Positions 29,688 through 39,019 of a stretch of 64,000 nucleotides of DNA are shown piece by piece. The stretch's first letter is position 1. Each line of letters starts with the position of its first letter. The stretch is from Roseovarius faecimaris (GTDB lineage: Bacteria > Pseudomonadota > Alphaproteobacteria > Rhodobacterales > Rhodobacteraceae): assembly GCF_009762325.1 (NCBI RefSeq), contig NZ_CP034348.1, positions 1,494,501 through 1,558,500 on the forward strand, in the 5' to 3' direction. Both the position numbers and the translations under genes were made by a program. The notes below the pieces were generated by a model. It worked only from the letters and a program-made list of their open reading frames with translations, made no database searches and had not been told where the DNA came from.

Positions 29688-31442
29688 CTAGACGAGCACC
29701 GCACCTTTGGAGCCGATGGCGTCCTTGGTCGAGGATTCGCCCAGCAACATCTTGTTATGCGGCTCGCCCGACGGGATCATGGGGAAACAATTCTCATGTT
29801 TCTCCACCAGGCAATCGAAGATCACCGGGCCGTCGTGGTTGATCATCTCCATGATCGCGTCATCGAGATCGGCCGGATCCTTGCACAGGATGCCCTTGGC
29901 GCCGAAGGCTTCGGCCAGTTTCACGAAATCGGGCAGCGCTTCGGACCAGCTATGCGAATAGCGCTCGCCATGCAGAAGCTCCTGCCACTGGCGGACCATG
30001 CCCAGCCGCTCGTTGTTGAGGATGAACTGCTTCACCGGCAGGCGGAACTGCACCGCGGTGCCCATCTCCTGCATGTTCATCAGCCATGACGCCTCGCCCG
30101 CCACGTTGATCACCAAAGCGTCCGGGTGGGCCATCTGCACCCCGATGGAGGCGGGAAAGCCATAACCCATCGTGCCAAGCCCGCCCGAGGTCATCCAGCG
30201 GTTCGGATCCTCAAAGCCCATATATTGCGCGGCCCACATCTGATGCTGGCCCACCTCGGTGCAGATATAGCGGTCATGGTCCTTGGTCAGGGCTTCAAGC
30301 CGGGCCAGCGCGTGCTGCGGTTTGATCGTCTTGCCCTCCTGGGTGAAGGCGAGGCAGTCGACCGTCTTCCACTCGGCGATCTGGGTGGTCCATTTCTGAA
30401 TGCCCTCGCGGTTGACCTTGCGGCCCCGCGATTTCCACACCTTCAGCACATCTTCGAGCACATGAGCGATATCGCCGACGATGGGGATATCGGTCTTGAT
30501 CACCTTGTTGATCGAGCTGGGGTCGATGTCGATATGCGCTTTCTTCGAGCCCGGAGAGAAGGCGTCGAGCCGCCCGGTGATCCGGTCGTCGAAGCGCGCC
30601 CCGATATTGATCATCAGATCGCAATCATGCATCGCCATATTGGCCTCATAAAGCCCGTGCATGCCCAGCATCCCGATCCAGTGCTTGCCCGAAGCCGGGT
30701 AGGCGCCGAGGCCCATGAGCGTGGAGGTGATCGGAATGCCCGTGGCCTCGACCAGTTCGCGCAGAAGCTGGCTTGCCGCGGGGCCCGAGTTGATCACACC
30801 GCCGCCGGTGTAGAAGATCGGACGCTTGGCGGTTTCCATCGCTTCGACGAGCTCGGTGATCGCCTCCATATCGCCTTTGACCTGCGGTTGATAATGGCTC
30901 ACCCGGGCCTTTTGCGGCGGCGTGTACTCAGCCGAGGCAAACTGCACATCCTTGGGGATGTCGACCAGCACCGGGCCCGGACGGCCCGAGGTGGCGACGT
31001 GGAAGGCCTGGTGCAGTGTATCCGACAGCGACGCCGTGTCCGACACCAGCCAGTTATGCTTGGTGCATGGGCGGGTGATGCCCACGGTGTCGGCCTCCTG
31101 AAAGGCATCGGTGCCGATCATGAAGGTCGGAACCTGGCCGGTCAGCACGACGATCGGAATACTGTCCATCAGCGCGTCGGTGATGCCGGTCACGGCATTC
31201 GTCGCCCCGGGGCCGGAGGTCACAAGGCACACGCCCGGCTTGCCGGTCGAGCGGGCATAGCCCTCGGCGGCATGCACGGCACCCTGTTCATGGCGCACCA
31301 GGATGTGACGAATATCGTTTTGCTGAAAGATCTCGTCATAAATCGGTAGAACGGCCCCGCCAGGGTATCCGAACACGACGTCCACACCCTGATCCTTCAG
31401 GGCCTGAACCACCATTTTCGCTCCGGTCATCTGACGTGTCAT
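29688..31442 (-). CDS. ilvI: Acetolactate synthase large (catalytic) subunit
   Basis: This thiamine-diphosphate enzyme joins two pyruvates, or pyruvate and 2-ketobutyrate, in valine, leucine and isoleucine synthesis. The 584-residue protein has the three TPP domains: VFGYPGGAVLPIYDEIF and the catalytic Glu in LVRHEQGAVHAAEGYAR; the middle FAD-binding domain; and the C-terminal Mg/TPP site VAGEASWLMNMQE ... LNNERLGMV, with Glu where many homologues have Asp. A leader-peptide attenuator lies directly upstream. ilvH is downstream beyond a broken acyltransferase gene. Confidence 0.96.
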   Translation of the reverse strand: MTRQMTGAKMVVQALKDQGVDVVFGYPGGAVLPIYDEIFQQNDIRHILVRHEQGAVHAAEGYARSTGKPGVCLVTSGPGATNAVTGITDALMDSIPIVVLTGQVPTFMIGTDAFQEADTVGITRPCTKHNWLVSDTASLSDTLHQAFHVATSGRPGPVLVDIPKDVQFASAEYTPPQKARVSHYQPQVKGDMEAITELVEAMETAKRPIFYTGGGVINSGPAASQLLRELVEATGIPITSTLMGLGAYPASGKHWIGMLGMHGLYEANMAMHDCDLMINIGARFDDRITGRLDAFSPGSKKAHIDIDPSSINKVIKTDIPIVGDIAHVLEDVLKVWKSRGRKVNREGIQKWTTQIAEWKTVDCLAFTQEGKTIKPQHALARLEALTKDHDRYICTEVGQHQMWAAQYMGFEDPNRWMTSGGLGTMGYGFPASIGVQMAHPDALVINVAGEASWLMNMQEMGTAVQFRLPVKQFILNNERLGMVRQWQELLHGERYSHSWSEALPDFVKLAEAFGAKGILCKDPADLDDAIMEMINHDGPVIFDCLVEKHENCFPMIPSGEPHNKMLLGESSTKDAIGSKGAVLV

Positions 31443-31485
31443 CTGCTTGCTCCGTTCATGACATTTCTCTTCGTCTCTTGCGCAT

Positions 31486-31553
31486 AAAAAAGCCCCGGGT
31501 CAGACCGGGGCGCATGGGGAACCATTATGGTGTCCGTTACCGGCCCATGCGCC
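31486..31553 (-). promoter_or_regulatory. Transcription attenuator of ilvI (terminator/antiterminator)
   Basis: On the minus strand a Rho-independent terminator GCCCCGG-N6-CCGGGGC (plus 31492-31498 and 31505-31511) is followed by six T (plus 31486-31491), 43 nt before the ilvI start. A competing 10-bp perfect stem pairs plus 31509-31518 with 31544-31553 (GGCGCATGGG/CCCATGCGCC on the plus strand) and takes in the end of the terminator arm. With the Val/Leu/Ile-rich leader peptide just upstream, this is the classical attenuation layout: ribosome stalling favours the antiterminator when branched-chain aminoacyl-tRNA is short. Confidence 0.85.
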
Positions 31554-31590
31554 ATTTTCCTACGATTACGACTAGGGTGGTCAAGACCAC
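31537..31590 (-). CDS. ilvL: Branched-chain amino acid leader peptide of ilvI
   Basis: The short frame encodes MVLTTLVVIVGKWRMGR from GTG 31590, or from TTG 31584 (MTTLVVIVGKWRMGR). Seven or eight of the first ten residues are Val, Leu, Ile or Thr, the amino acids whose supply should control ilv genes. AGGAG (plus 31593-31597) is two bases from the GTG but eight from the TTG, so the TTG may be the true start. The stop (31537-31539) falls just before the 3' side of the antiterminator stem. A longer overlapping frame (31439-31630) has no such composition. Confidence 0.75.
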   Translation of the reverse strand: MVLTTLVVIVGKWRMGR

Positions 31591-31811
31591 GACTCCTCAT
31601 GCTGCGTGCGCGAGACATTAGGAGCGGCAAGACAGGGCGTCAACCGTGTTTGGCGGAGAAAATGTCGTATGCCGCGAGAAATCTTTGCGAATATTGCGCG
31701 AAATCCCCCAAACCGGACCAGTTTCCCAACTTTATCCGCTATGTTGCGGGGGTGTTACAGGAATCAGCCATGCCGCGAGGCAGTGCAATCCGATCCTGAG
31801 GGAGACTGTCG

Positions 31812-33701
31812 ATGACCACGCGAGACCTTAGCAAACTGAGCGCCGACGACTGGGACGAAGCCGTCAATCCACGTCCTGAGACCTGCGATTTCGACCGCGT
31901 GGTGGACGCGGCGCTGAGCCGCCGCAGCTTTTTGGGAGGGGTGATGGCCTTTGGTTCGGGCGCGGCCGCGATGGGGGGGCTGCCGACAGCGGCGCGTGCG
32001 CAAGGGTCACGCTTCGCATTCGAGCCGATCGCGATCGGGACCGACAACAGCGTACATGTCCCGCCGGGCTATGAGTGGGAGGTGCTGGTGCGCTGGGGCG
32101 ACCCATTGTTTTCGGACGCGCCGGAGTTTGACCACGTCACCGGCGGCGATGCGACCGGCGCGGACCGGGTGTTTGGCGAGAATACGGACGGGATGGAAAG
32201 CTTTGTGATCGACGGGCGGCAGGTGCTGGCCATCAATCACGAATATGCCAACCGCAGGACCAACCTGCCGCAGAGCGCTGACGGGCGTCCCGAGGGCGCC
32301 GAGGATGTGGAGAAGCTTCAGAAGCTGCAGGGCGTGTCGGTGATGGAAATCCGCGATGGTGTGGCGGGATGGGAGGTGGTGCTCGACAGCCCGGTGAACC
32401 GCCGGATCACCCATCTGACGCCGATACGCCTCAGTGGCCCTGCGGCGGGGCATGCCCTGATGCAGACCGAAGCCGACCCGTCAGGTGCGCAAAGCCTTGG
32501 CACCCTCAACAATTGCGGCGCAGGCAAGACGCCCTGGGGCACCTATCTGACCTGCGAGGAAAATTTCAACGGCTATTTTGGGTCAACCGATCCGTTCGCC
32601 GACTATGCGCCGCAGGTGCAGGCAGGCTATGAGCGCTATGGCATCGGCCCCGATGGATGGCGTTATGACTATCATCTGTGGGACGCGCGGTTCGACACCA
32701 GCCAGACCCCGAACGAGCCGCACCGCGCGGGCTGGGTGGTCGAGATCGACCCGAGTGATCCGACAAGCGCGCCGGTCAAGCATACCGGGCTTGGCCGGTT
32801 CAAGCATGAGAATGCCGAGGTGGTGCTGGCGCCGGATGGCCGCGTGGTGGTCTATATGGGCGATGAAGAGCGCGGCGAGTTTCTCTATCGTTTCGTTTCG
32901 GACGGGGTTTATGCGCCGGGCAAGGACACAACCGGCTTGCTCGACGAGGGAACGCTCTATGCCGCGAGGTTCCACGAAGATGGCAGCGGCGAGTGGCGCG
33001 CGCTGACGCCCGAGACGACCGGAATGGACAGCCTGGCCGAAGTGCTTATCTTTGCGCGGATGGCGGCCTCGAAAGTGGGGGCAACGACGATGGACCGGCC
33101 CGAATGGGTCGCCGCCAACCCGCAGCGTGCTGAGGCCTATTGCTGTCTGACCAACAACAAGCACCGGGGCGCGCGCGCCAACAAAGGGGGCGATGATATG
33201 GGTGTGAATGGCCCAAACCCGCGCGAAACCAATCGATACGGCCAGATCGTGCGCTGGCGGCCCGAGGGCGAAGACCATGCCGCAGACCGCTTTACCTGGG
33301 ATCTCTACGTGATGGCGGGCAATCCGGAGGTCTATGACAATGCCTATGGCGGAAGTCCGAACATCACACCGGGCAATATGTTCAACTCGCCCGATGGCAT
33401 GGCGTTCGGCAGCACCGGTCTGGTCTGGATCCAGACCGATGGCGATGACAGCAACGACGGCGAATTTGCGGGCATGGGCAACAATCAGATGCTGGTGGGC
33501 GACCCGGTGACGGGCGAGATCGCACGCTTTCTGACCGGGCCCAAGGGGTGTGAAGTGACCGGGCTCTGCTGGTCGGCGGACCGGCGCGCGATGTTTGTGG
33601 GTATCCAGCACCCGGATGCGCCGTTTCCCGACGGTGAGGGAAAGCTGCCGCGCTCGTCCATCGTGGTGGTGCGGCGCAAGGATGGGGCGCCGATGGGCTG
33701 A
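31812..33701 (+). CDS. phoX: PhoX-family (DUF839) alkaline phosphatase, Tat-exported
   Basis: PhoX enzymes hydrolyse phosphate esters in the periplasm with Ca/Fe cofactors, and are the main alkaline phosphatases of many marine bacteria. The 629-residue protein has a Tat motif SRRSFLGG (residues 36-43) after an unusually long N-terminal region, cleaved after PTAARA. Family blocks include INHEYANRRTNLP, NNCGAGKTPWGTYLTCEENFNGYFG, GRFKHENAEV and NSPDGMAF. No clear Pho box was found upstream. Some DUF839 proteins are not phosphatases, so activity is inferred. Confidence 0.88.
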   Translation: MTTRDLSKLSADDWDEAVNPRPETCDFDRVVDAALSRRSFLGGVMAFGSGAAAMGGLPTAARAQGSRFAFEPIAIGTDNSVHVPPGYEWEVLVRWGDPLFSDAPEFDHVTGGDATGADRVFGENTDGMESFVIDGRQVLAINHEYANRRTNLPQSADGRPEGAEDVEKLQKLQGVSVMEIRDGVAGWEVVLDSPVNRRITHLTPIRLSGPAAGHALMQTEADPSGAQSLGTLNNCGAGKTPWGTYLTCEENFNGYFGSTDPFADYAPQVQAGYERYGIGPDGWRYDYHLWDARFDTSQTPNEPHRAGWVVEIDPSDPTSAPVKHTGLGRFKHENAEVVLAPDGRVVVYMGDEERGEFLYRFVSDGVYAPGKDTTGLLDEGTLYAARFHEDGSGEWRALTPETTGMDSLAEVLIFARMAASKVGATTMDRPEWVAANPQRAEAYCCLTNNKHRGARANKGGDDMGVNGPNPRETNRYGQIVRWRPEGEDHAADRFTWDLYVMAGNPEVYDNAYGGSPNITPGNMFNSPDGMAFGSTGLVWIQTDGDDSNDGEFAGMGNNQMLVGDPVTGEIARFLTGPKGCEVTGLCWSADRRAMFVGIQHPDAPFPDGEGKLPRSSIVVVRRKDGAPMG

Positions 33702-33713
33702 GGCTGCGCGGGG

Positions 33714-34493
33714 CTATTGCGGCGAAAGATGACGCCGGAGCACGGCAAGGGTGGCCGCATCACCTTCGGCGAAGGCGAGCACATCGGAATTGGCATAGCA
33801 AACGCCTTCCACATCGCCAGATTTCGCTCCGATATCGGCCCCGGCCAATAGCAGCGCCTCGGTGGCCACCGGGTTCCACTCGGACACGGCGGTGATCAAC
33901 GGCGTCCATCGCAGTTTGTCCGAGCGCTGCTCGATATCCGCGCCAAGATCGACACAGCGGCGGATGATCTCGGCCAGGGCTTCGGGCGCGATGCCGTTGA
34001 GATTGGCAAAGCCCAGCCCATGCAGCACGTTGGTGTCTCCCAGCCCCTTGCGCGGGTCGGCCCCGGCATCGAGCAGCAGGGTGATCACCTCAAGCGAGAC
34101 GCCGAACATGCAGGACATGGCGCGATAAAGGGCGGTCTGGTCAAACTCGCCCACCTGCGTGTTGATCTCCCATGAAGCGAGAGCGGCGCGCACCGCCTCC
34201 GGGTCAGCATCATCGATGGCCTCAAAGATGACGGGGTGCGGCGGGGCTGGATTGGTTTGCGCCTCGAGAAGGCTCTTTGCCGTGTCCGGGTCGGACAGGG
34301 TGCGCAGCATCACCGCAAGGGTTTCGGCCATTTCGCGCAGCTCTGGTGTGGCATCGCGGGACTGGGCCGCGTCCGAGAGGTCAGCAAGCAGAACGCGCAG
34401 CTCTGGCGAGGGTCCGGGGACGCCATCGGGGCCAATCACCACCATGTTCCGCATCAGCTCTGCAAGGCGGGTTTCAAAGCTGGATATGTCCAT
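33714..34493 (-). CDS. Ankyrin-repeat protein
   Basis: The 259-residue cytoplasmic protein has ankyrin-like repeats in its second half: EVITLLLDAGADPRKGLGDTNVLHGLG, CVDLGADIEQRSDKLRWTPLITAV, and VATEALLLAGADIGAKS. The first 110 residues are helical and non-repetitive. The ATG 34493 has AGGAG ahead and gives MDISSFETRLAEL; the frame runs on upstream but that part looks non-coding. It is convergent with phoX with 12 nt between stops. The partner it binds is unknown. Confidence 0.82.
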   Translation of the reverse strand: MDISSFETRLAELMRNMVVIGPDGVPGPSPELRVLLADLSDAAQSRDATPELREMAETLAVMLRTLSDPDTAKSLLEAQTNPAPPHPVIFEAIDDADPEAVRAALASWEINTQVGEFDQTALYRAMSCMFGVSLEVITLLLDAGADPRKGLGDTNVLHGLGFANLNGIAPEALAEIIRRCVDLGADIEQRSDKLRWTPLITAVSEWNPVATEALLLAGADIGAKSGDVEGVCYANSDVLAFAEGDAATLAVLRRHLSPQ

Positions 34494-34726
34494 GACGGAT
34501 GGCTCCTTGACCGGGTTTTCATATGCCAGTGACGGAAAAGCTGGGCCAAACTGGGCCGATTTCACGACAAACCGAAAGAACCTGGCTGGTTTCCCGCTAT
34601 GGGCGGCCCGCTCCGAAAGGCGCTTGCGAAGGTCTGTTTGCGACATGATTTTGACGCATAACTTGGGGTAACGCGCTGAAATGCTTTCAAACTGGTCCTG
34701 AAGCAGGAACCAGGAAGGACAGCGCC

Positions 34727-35554
34727 ATGCCAAAAATTTTGACCGACGCGCAGATCGACGCCTATCACCGCGACGGGTTTCTGGCCCCGGTGGATATCTT
34801 CACCGAGGACGAGGCCGCCGAACTGAGGGCGGAACTGGAGGTGGCGGAGGCGAGATGGCCCGAAGCCTTCGACGGCGCGGCGCGGAACAATGCGCATCTC
34901 AATATCATGTGCCTTGACCGGATCGTGCATGAGCCGCGCCTTCTGGATGCGATGGAGGATCTGCTGGGGCCGAACCTTCTGAACTACGGCACGGTGCTGT
35001 TCATCAAGGAACCGCAGGATCCCGGCTTTGTCAGCTGGCACCAGGACGCGCGTTACATGGGGCTGGAGCCCTATTCGGGGGTTACCGCCTGGGTGGCCTT
35101 GTCCCCGGCGACGCAGGAAAGCGGCTGTATGATGATGATCCCGGGCAGTCATGACCGGCTGCGCGACCACGAAGACACCTATGGCGAGACCAATATCCTC
35201 ACGCGTGGGCAGGAGGTGCAGGATGTGGATGAAAGCCTTGCCGTTGCGACCGAACTGCGCCCCGGGCAGGCCTCGTTTCACTCCGCGACGGTGATCCATG
35301 CCTCGCAACCCAACCGCAGCAACGACCGGCGGATCGGCTTCGTGATCCAGTCCTATATGCCCCCCGATGTGCGCCAGGTGATCAAGCCAACCGGCGCACA
35401 GCTTGTGCGGGGCGAGGATACGCATGGCAATTTCTACAGGCTCGGGCGGCCGACACGCGACATGGACCCCGAGGATGTGCGGATGCGCGACAAGGTCAAC
35501 GCCGAATGGTCCGACATCCTGTATCACGGGGCGGAGAAGCGCCGGAATTACTGA
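34727..35554 (+). CDS. Phytanoyl-CoA dioxygenase (PhyH) family oxygenase
   Basis: The 275-residue protein belongs to the Fe(II)/2-oxoglutarate oxygenases of the PhyH group. The iron-binding HxD is in SWHQDARYMGLEP, the distal His in VIHASQPNRSNDRRIGF, and the downstream Arg binds 2-oxoglutarate. Relatives hydroxylate ectoine, quaternary amines or small alkyl substrates; the substrate is not evident. It faces away from the ankyrin gene across 233 bp that contain no other gene. Confidence 0.88.
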   Translation: MPKILTDAQIDAYHRDGFLAPVDIFTEDEAAELRAELEVAEARWPEAFDGAARNNAHLNIMCLDRIVHEPRLLDAMEDLLGPNLLNYGTVLFIKEPQDPGFVSWHQDARYMGLEPYSGVTAWVALSPATQESGCMMMIPGSHDRLRDHEDTYGETNILTRGQEVQDVDESLAVATELRPGQASFHSATVIHASQPNRSNDRRIGFVIQSYMPPDVRQVIKPTGAQLVRGEDTHGNFYRLGRPTRDMDPEDVRMRDKVNAEWSDILYHGAEKRRNY

Positions 35555-35593
35555 GCCGGCACCGCGCCCGGCCCTTGTTCCGGCACGGGTGGC

Positions 35594-36238
35594 TCAGAGC
35601 TTGACCCCGGTGCCCTGCAACACGCCGTGCTCCATTGCATAGCGGGTCAGGCCCGCGGTAGAGGAGATGCCCAGCTTGCGCTTGATGTTCTTGCGGTGGG
35701 TCTCGACCGTTCGCACGGAAATATCCAGCGCCTCGGCCACGTCGCGGTTGGACTTGCCCTGCGCCAGTTGCAGAAGGATCGTCTGTTCGCGGTTGGTAAG
35801 CTGCTCGCGATTGCTGTCGTCAAAGGGCTCGAGCGAGCCTTTCGCCCCGGTGCAGAGATACCGCTCGCCCGCCATCACCCGGTCGATCGCGGTCTTGATT
35901 TCATCCGTGGGCACGTCCTTGAGCACATAGCCCATGGCGCCATGGCTGAGTGCCGAGGAAATATATTCGGGGCTGTCATGCATGCTGAGGATCAGGATGC
36001 GCGTCTCGGGGTGCTGTTCCAGCAGGATCTCGGTTGTCGACAACCCGCCAAGTCCGGGCATGTTGAGATCCAGCAGGATCACATCCGGGGCGAGGGCGGT
36101 CACCTGGTCGAGTATCTGCTGACCGTCTGACAAAGTGGCGACAACTTCGACATCGTCATAGCTTTCCAGGATCGACTGGATGCCTTCAGCGACCATGGGG
36201 TGATCATCGACAATAGCGACACGGATTTTGGGGGTCAT
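35594..36238 (-). CDS. NarL/LuxR-type response regulator
   Basis: The 214-residue protein has a receiver domain with phosphoacceptor Asp57 (VILLDLNMPG) and a C-terminal LuxR helix-turn-helix (LTNREQTILLQLAQGKSNRDVAEALDISVRTVETHRKNI). It is the partner of the histidine kinase gene next to it: the kinase stop and this start overlap by 4 nt (ATGA). Because the pair is divergent from a TRAP transporter operon, its likely target is that operon. Confidence 0.92.
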   Translation of the reverse strand: MTPKIRVAIVDDHPMVAEGIQSILESYDDVEVVATLSDGQQILDQVTALAPDVILLDLNMPGLGGLSTTEILLEQHPETRILILSMHDSPEYISSALSHGAMGYVLKDVPTDEIKTAIDRVMAGERYLCTGAKGSLEPFDDSNREQLTNREQTILLQLAQGKSNRDVAEALDISVRTVETHRKNIKRKLGISSTAGLTRYAMEHGVLQGTGVKL

Positions 36239-37668
36239 GCGCTGGCCTTTGTTGAGAGGTCTGAGGGCGGTGAGGGCGGGCTGTCCTGCGGTGGCAGCAT
36301 ATGCGACAAAGGCACCGACGCTTCAATCACCGTGCCGCTGCGGCTGGACAGGACACGCAATGTGCCGTCGAGCTGCTCCACCCGTTCCTGCATGTTGCGC
36401 AGGCCCAGACCCGCACCGCGCGTGCCCGACAGGTCAATGCCGCGCCCGTTATCGGTGACGCGCAGGGTGGCGCCCTTGGCGTGTCCGCGCACGTCGATAC
36501 TGACCTTGGTGGCGGAGGAATGGCGCTCCACATTGGTCAGCGCCTCCTGGGCGATACGGTAGAGCGCGATCTTGGCGTCATCGGCCAGCCGGTTGCGGAA
36601 GACGACGGTTTCAAAAGCGGTTTCGATGCCGGTGCGGGCCGCGAATTCCTCGGCCAGAGTCTTGAGCGCTGGGCCAAGGCCCAGATCATCGAGCGTGCCG
36701 GGGCGCAGATCGCGGCTGATCCGGCGGACTTCCTGGATCGCGGTGGACAGCGTGTCGATCCCGCGATCAAGATGCGCTTCCGCCTTGGCATCTCCGGCCT
36801 TGAGCCGCCGCCGCGCGGTATCGAGGGCAAACCGGATGCCGACGAGGATCTGGCTGATCCCGTCATGCAGCTCGCGCGCGACGCGGCCGCGTTCTTCCTC
36901 TTGCGCATCGAAGACGCGCTGGGTCAGCTTCTTGAGCTTGGCATCGGCGAGGCGGCGTTCGCGGATGGTGATGAACATGCCCGAGGTGAAGACCAGCAAC
37001 AGCGCTGCCAGGGTGATCGCCCCGATATAGAGGAAGGTGCGCCGCATGCGCGTCTCCACCTCGGCGCGCGACGCCGCCACCGCGGCCACCACATCGTCAA
37101 TAAAAACGCCCGTGCCGACGGCCCACCGCCAATCCTGAAGTCCGATCACATAGGTGACCACGCGCGCGGGCTGTCCGGTCGACGGCTTGATCCCTTCATA
37201 GGAATGATAACCGCCACCGGATCGCGCAAGGCGAATGAGTTCATCGGTGATAGGTTTGCCGGCCGGGTCGGCGGCCCCTGACCAGTTTCGCCCGATCAGC
37301 TCGGTCCGGCGCGGGCTGACAAGGTTATTGCCGTCATAATCATAGACGAAGAAATACCCGTCCTGCCCGTAGAGCATCGACGACAGGATCTGTGTGACGG
37401 TCAGCTTGGCGTTTGCGTCATCGGGCGCGGCGCGACCGTAGATGTTGATAAAGGCAGTGCGGGCGATTGACAGATAGTTCTTCAGCTCATCGCGCTTGGC
37501 GGCGATCAGCTGCGCCTCGAGATTGTGGATCTCGCGTTCGGCCATCTGCCGGGATTGCAGCGTGACCAGAACCGAGATGACCACAGCCGCGAGGATCACG
37601 GGAAGCGTGGCCAGAAGAAAGATCTTCTGACCGTAATTCAGCCGAAAATGTCGGATCAGACCGGACAT
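36235..37668 (-). CDS. Cache-domain sensor histidine kinase (HisKA_3)
   Basis: The 477-residue inner-membrane kinase has two membrane helices (residues about 15-37 and 212-236) around a periplasmic Cache domain (DGYFFVYDYDGNNLVSPRRTELIGRN ... WRWAVGTGVFIDDV). In the cytoplasm follow a HisKA_3 domain with the phosphorylated His268 in RELHDGISQILVG and a HATPase domain (NVERHSSATKV, DNGRGIDL, GLGLRNMQERV). Single Cache domains of this type sense small organic acids, which suits a neighbouring TRAP transporter. Confidence 0.92.
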   Translation of the reverse strand: MSGLIRHFRLNYGQKIFLLATLPVILAAVVISVLVTLQSRQMAEREIHNLEAQLIAAKRDELKNYLSIARTAFINIYGRAAPDDANAKLTVTQILSSMLYGQDGYFFVYDYDGNNLVSPRRTELIGRNWSGAADPAGKPITDELIRLARSGGGYHSYEGIKPSTGQPARVVTYVIGLQDWRWAVGTGVFIDDVVAAVAASRAEVETRMRRTFLYIGAITLAALLLVFTSGMFITIRERRLADAKLKKLTQRVFDAQEEERGRVARELHDGISQILVGIRFALDTARRRLKAGDAKAEAHLDRGIDTLSTAIQEVRRISRDLRPGTLDDLGLGPALKTLAEEFAARTGIETAFETVVFRNRLADDAKIALYRIAQEALTNVERHSSATKVSIDVRGHAKGATLRVTDNGRGIDLSGTRGAGLGLRNMQERVEQLDGTLRVLSSRSGTVIEASVPLSHMLPPQDSPPSPPSDLSTKASA

Positions 37669-37794
37669 GCCGAATCGTTAGGACGAATCGGGCGCGAATC
37701 CCAGTGTCTTGGCTCAATTTCTGTGCGGATCATGTCCGGAACGGGTCGCGGGGTGCCCGAAATCGGTTTGCTATCCTGACCAAAAGCCTCATTT

Positions 37795-37802
37795 CTACGT
37801 AG
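37795..37802. promoter_or_regulatory. Candidate response-regulator site before the TRAP operon
   Basis: The palindrome CTACGTAG, followed by TAGTCGGTATTCC, lies 117 bp before the TRAP binding-protein gene and 126 bp before the divergent kinase gene. TACGTA-type motifs are typical of NarL-family operators, so it is a reasonable site for the adjacent regulator. It is short and could be chance. Confidence 0.3.
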
Positions 37803-37918
37803 TAGTCGGTATTCCAATGCGCCGGACAGCGCGCTAGGGTCTGCCCACTTGCAACGATCCGCGCCAGGAGGTTTTGCCTGCCTGTGCGCTATCCATATGA
37901 ATTGGGAGGAGATACCAC

Positions 37919-39001
37919 ATGGATCGTCGTTCTTTTCTGAAGAATTCCGCACTGGGCGCAGGCGCCGCTGCCGCTACCACTCTGGCAGCACCGGCCTATG
38001 CTCAGGGCAAACGCACGCTGACCATGGTCACCAGCTGGGGTCGGGGTCTGGCGGGCGTGTTTGATGCCGCGCAACAGTGTGCAGACAACATCAATGCCAT
38101 GTCCGACGGCACCCTGACGATCGACGTCAAGGCCGCAGGCGAACTGGTTGGCGCGTTCGAGGTGTTCGACGCCGTGACCGCCGGTCAGGCGGACATGTAT
38201 CACGCCGCTGACTACTATTTCGTCAACCAGCATCCGGGCTTTGCCTTCTTCACCGGCGTGCCCTTCGGCATGACCGCGACCGAGCTGAACAACTGGTACT
38301 ACCATGGCAACGGCATGGCGCTGCACCACAAGCTGGGTGAAATCTTTGGCATCAAGTCGTTCCTGGGCGGCAACACCGGCACGCAGGCCGGTGGCTGGTT
38401 CGCCAAGGAAATCAAGGGGCCGGAAGACTTCAACGGTCTGAAGTTCCGTATGCCGGGCCTGGGCGGCAAGGCGCTGGGCCACATGGGTGCGTCGATCCAG
38501 AACCTGCCGGGCGCCGAAGTGTACCAGGCGCTGGCCTCGGGTGCGATTGACGGCACCGAGTGGATCGGCCCCTGGGCCGACGAAAAGGCCGGTTTCCAGG
38601 AAATCACCAAGTTCTACTACACCGCCGGTTTCCACGAGCCGTCGGCGGGCCTGAGCCTTGTGACCAACCTGGATGTGTTCAACGATCTTTCGCCGACGCA
38701 TCAGTCGATCATCGAGATCGCCGCAGGCCATGCCAACGTGTGGAACCTCAGCCAGTTCCTGATGAACAACGGTGCCGCTCTTGAGCGCCTGAAAGCCGGT
38801 GGCGTGCAGGTCCTCGAATTCCCCGACAGCGTCTGGGATGCAATGGGTGCCGCGAGCCAGAAGGTCTATGACGAGTTCATGGGCGACGAGCTCTTCGCGG
38901 AAATCTACCAGGATTACGTGGCGTCGATGAAAGCGTCGTCGGGCTGGCTGACCCAGTCGATCAGCGCCTACCGCAACCAGCGCGACCGCGTTCTGGGCTA
39001 A
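37919..39001 (+). CDS. TRAP transporter substrate-binding protein (DctP/TakP type)
   Basis: The 360-residue periplasmic protein has a Tat-type signal (MDRRSFLKNSALGAGAAAAT, cleaved after AYA) and the DctP fold. The pattern VTSWGRGLAGVF, HAADYYFVNQHPGFAFFTGVPFG, GGWFAKEIKGPEDFNGLKFRMPGLGGKALG and GTEWIGPWADEKAGF is like TakP of Rhodobacter sphaeroides, which binds 2-oxoacids such as pyruvate. The Arg in KFRMPG usually holds the substrate carboxylate. GGGAGGAG precedes the ATG. It is first in the operon and followed by a strong hairpin before the permease genes. Confidence 0.92.
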   Translation: MDRRSFLKNSALGAGAAAATTLAAPAYAQGKRTLTMVTSWGRGLAGVFDAAQQCADNINAMSDGTLTIDVKAAGELVGAFEVFDAVTAGQADMYHAADYYFVNQHPGFAFFTGVPFGMTATELNNWYYHGNGMALHHKLGEIFGIKSFLGGNTGTQAGGWFAKEIKGPEDFNGLKFRMPGLGGKALGHMGASIQNLPGAEVYQALASGAIDGTEWIGPWADEKAGFQEITKFYYTAGFHEPSAGLSLVTNLDVFNDLSPTHQSIIEIAAGHANVWNLSQFLMNNGAALERLKAGGVQVLEFPDSVWDAMGAASQKVYDEFMGDELFAEIYQDYVASMKASSGWLTQSISAYRNQRDRVLG

Positions 39002-39019
39002 GGTCTGAGCCAATCGAAT

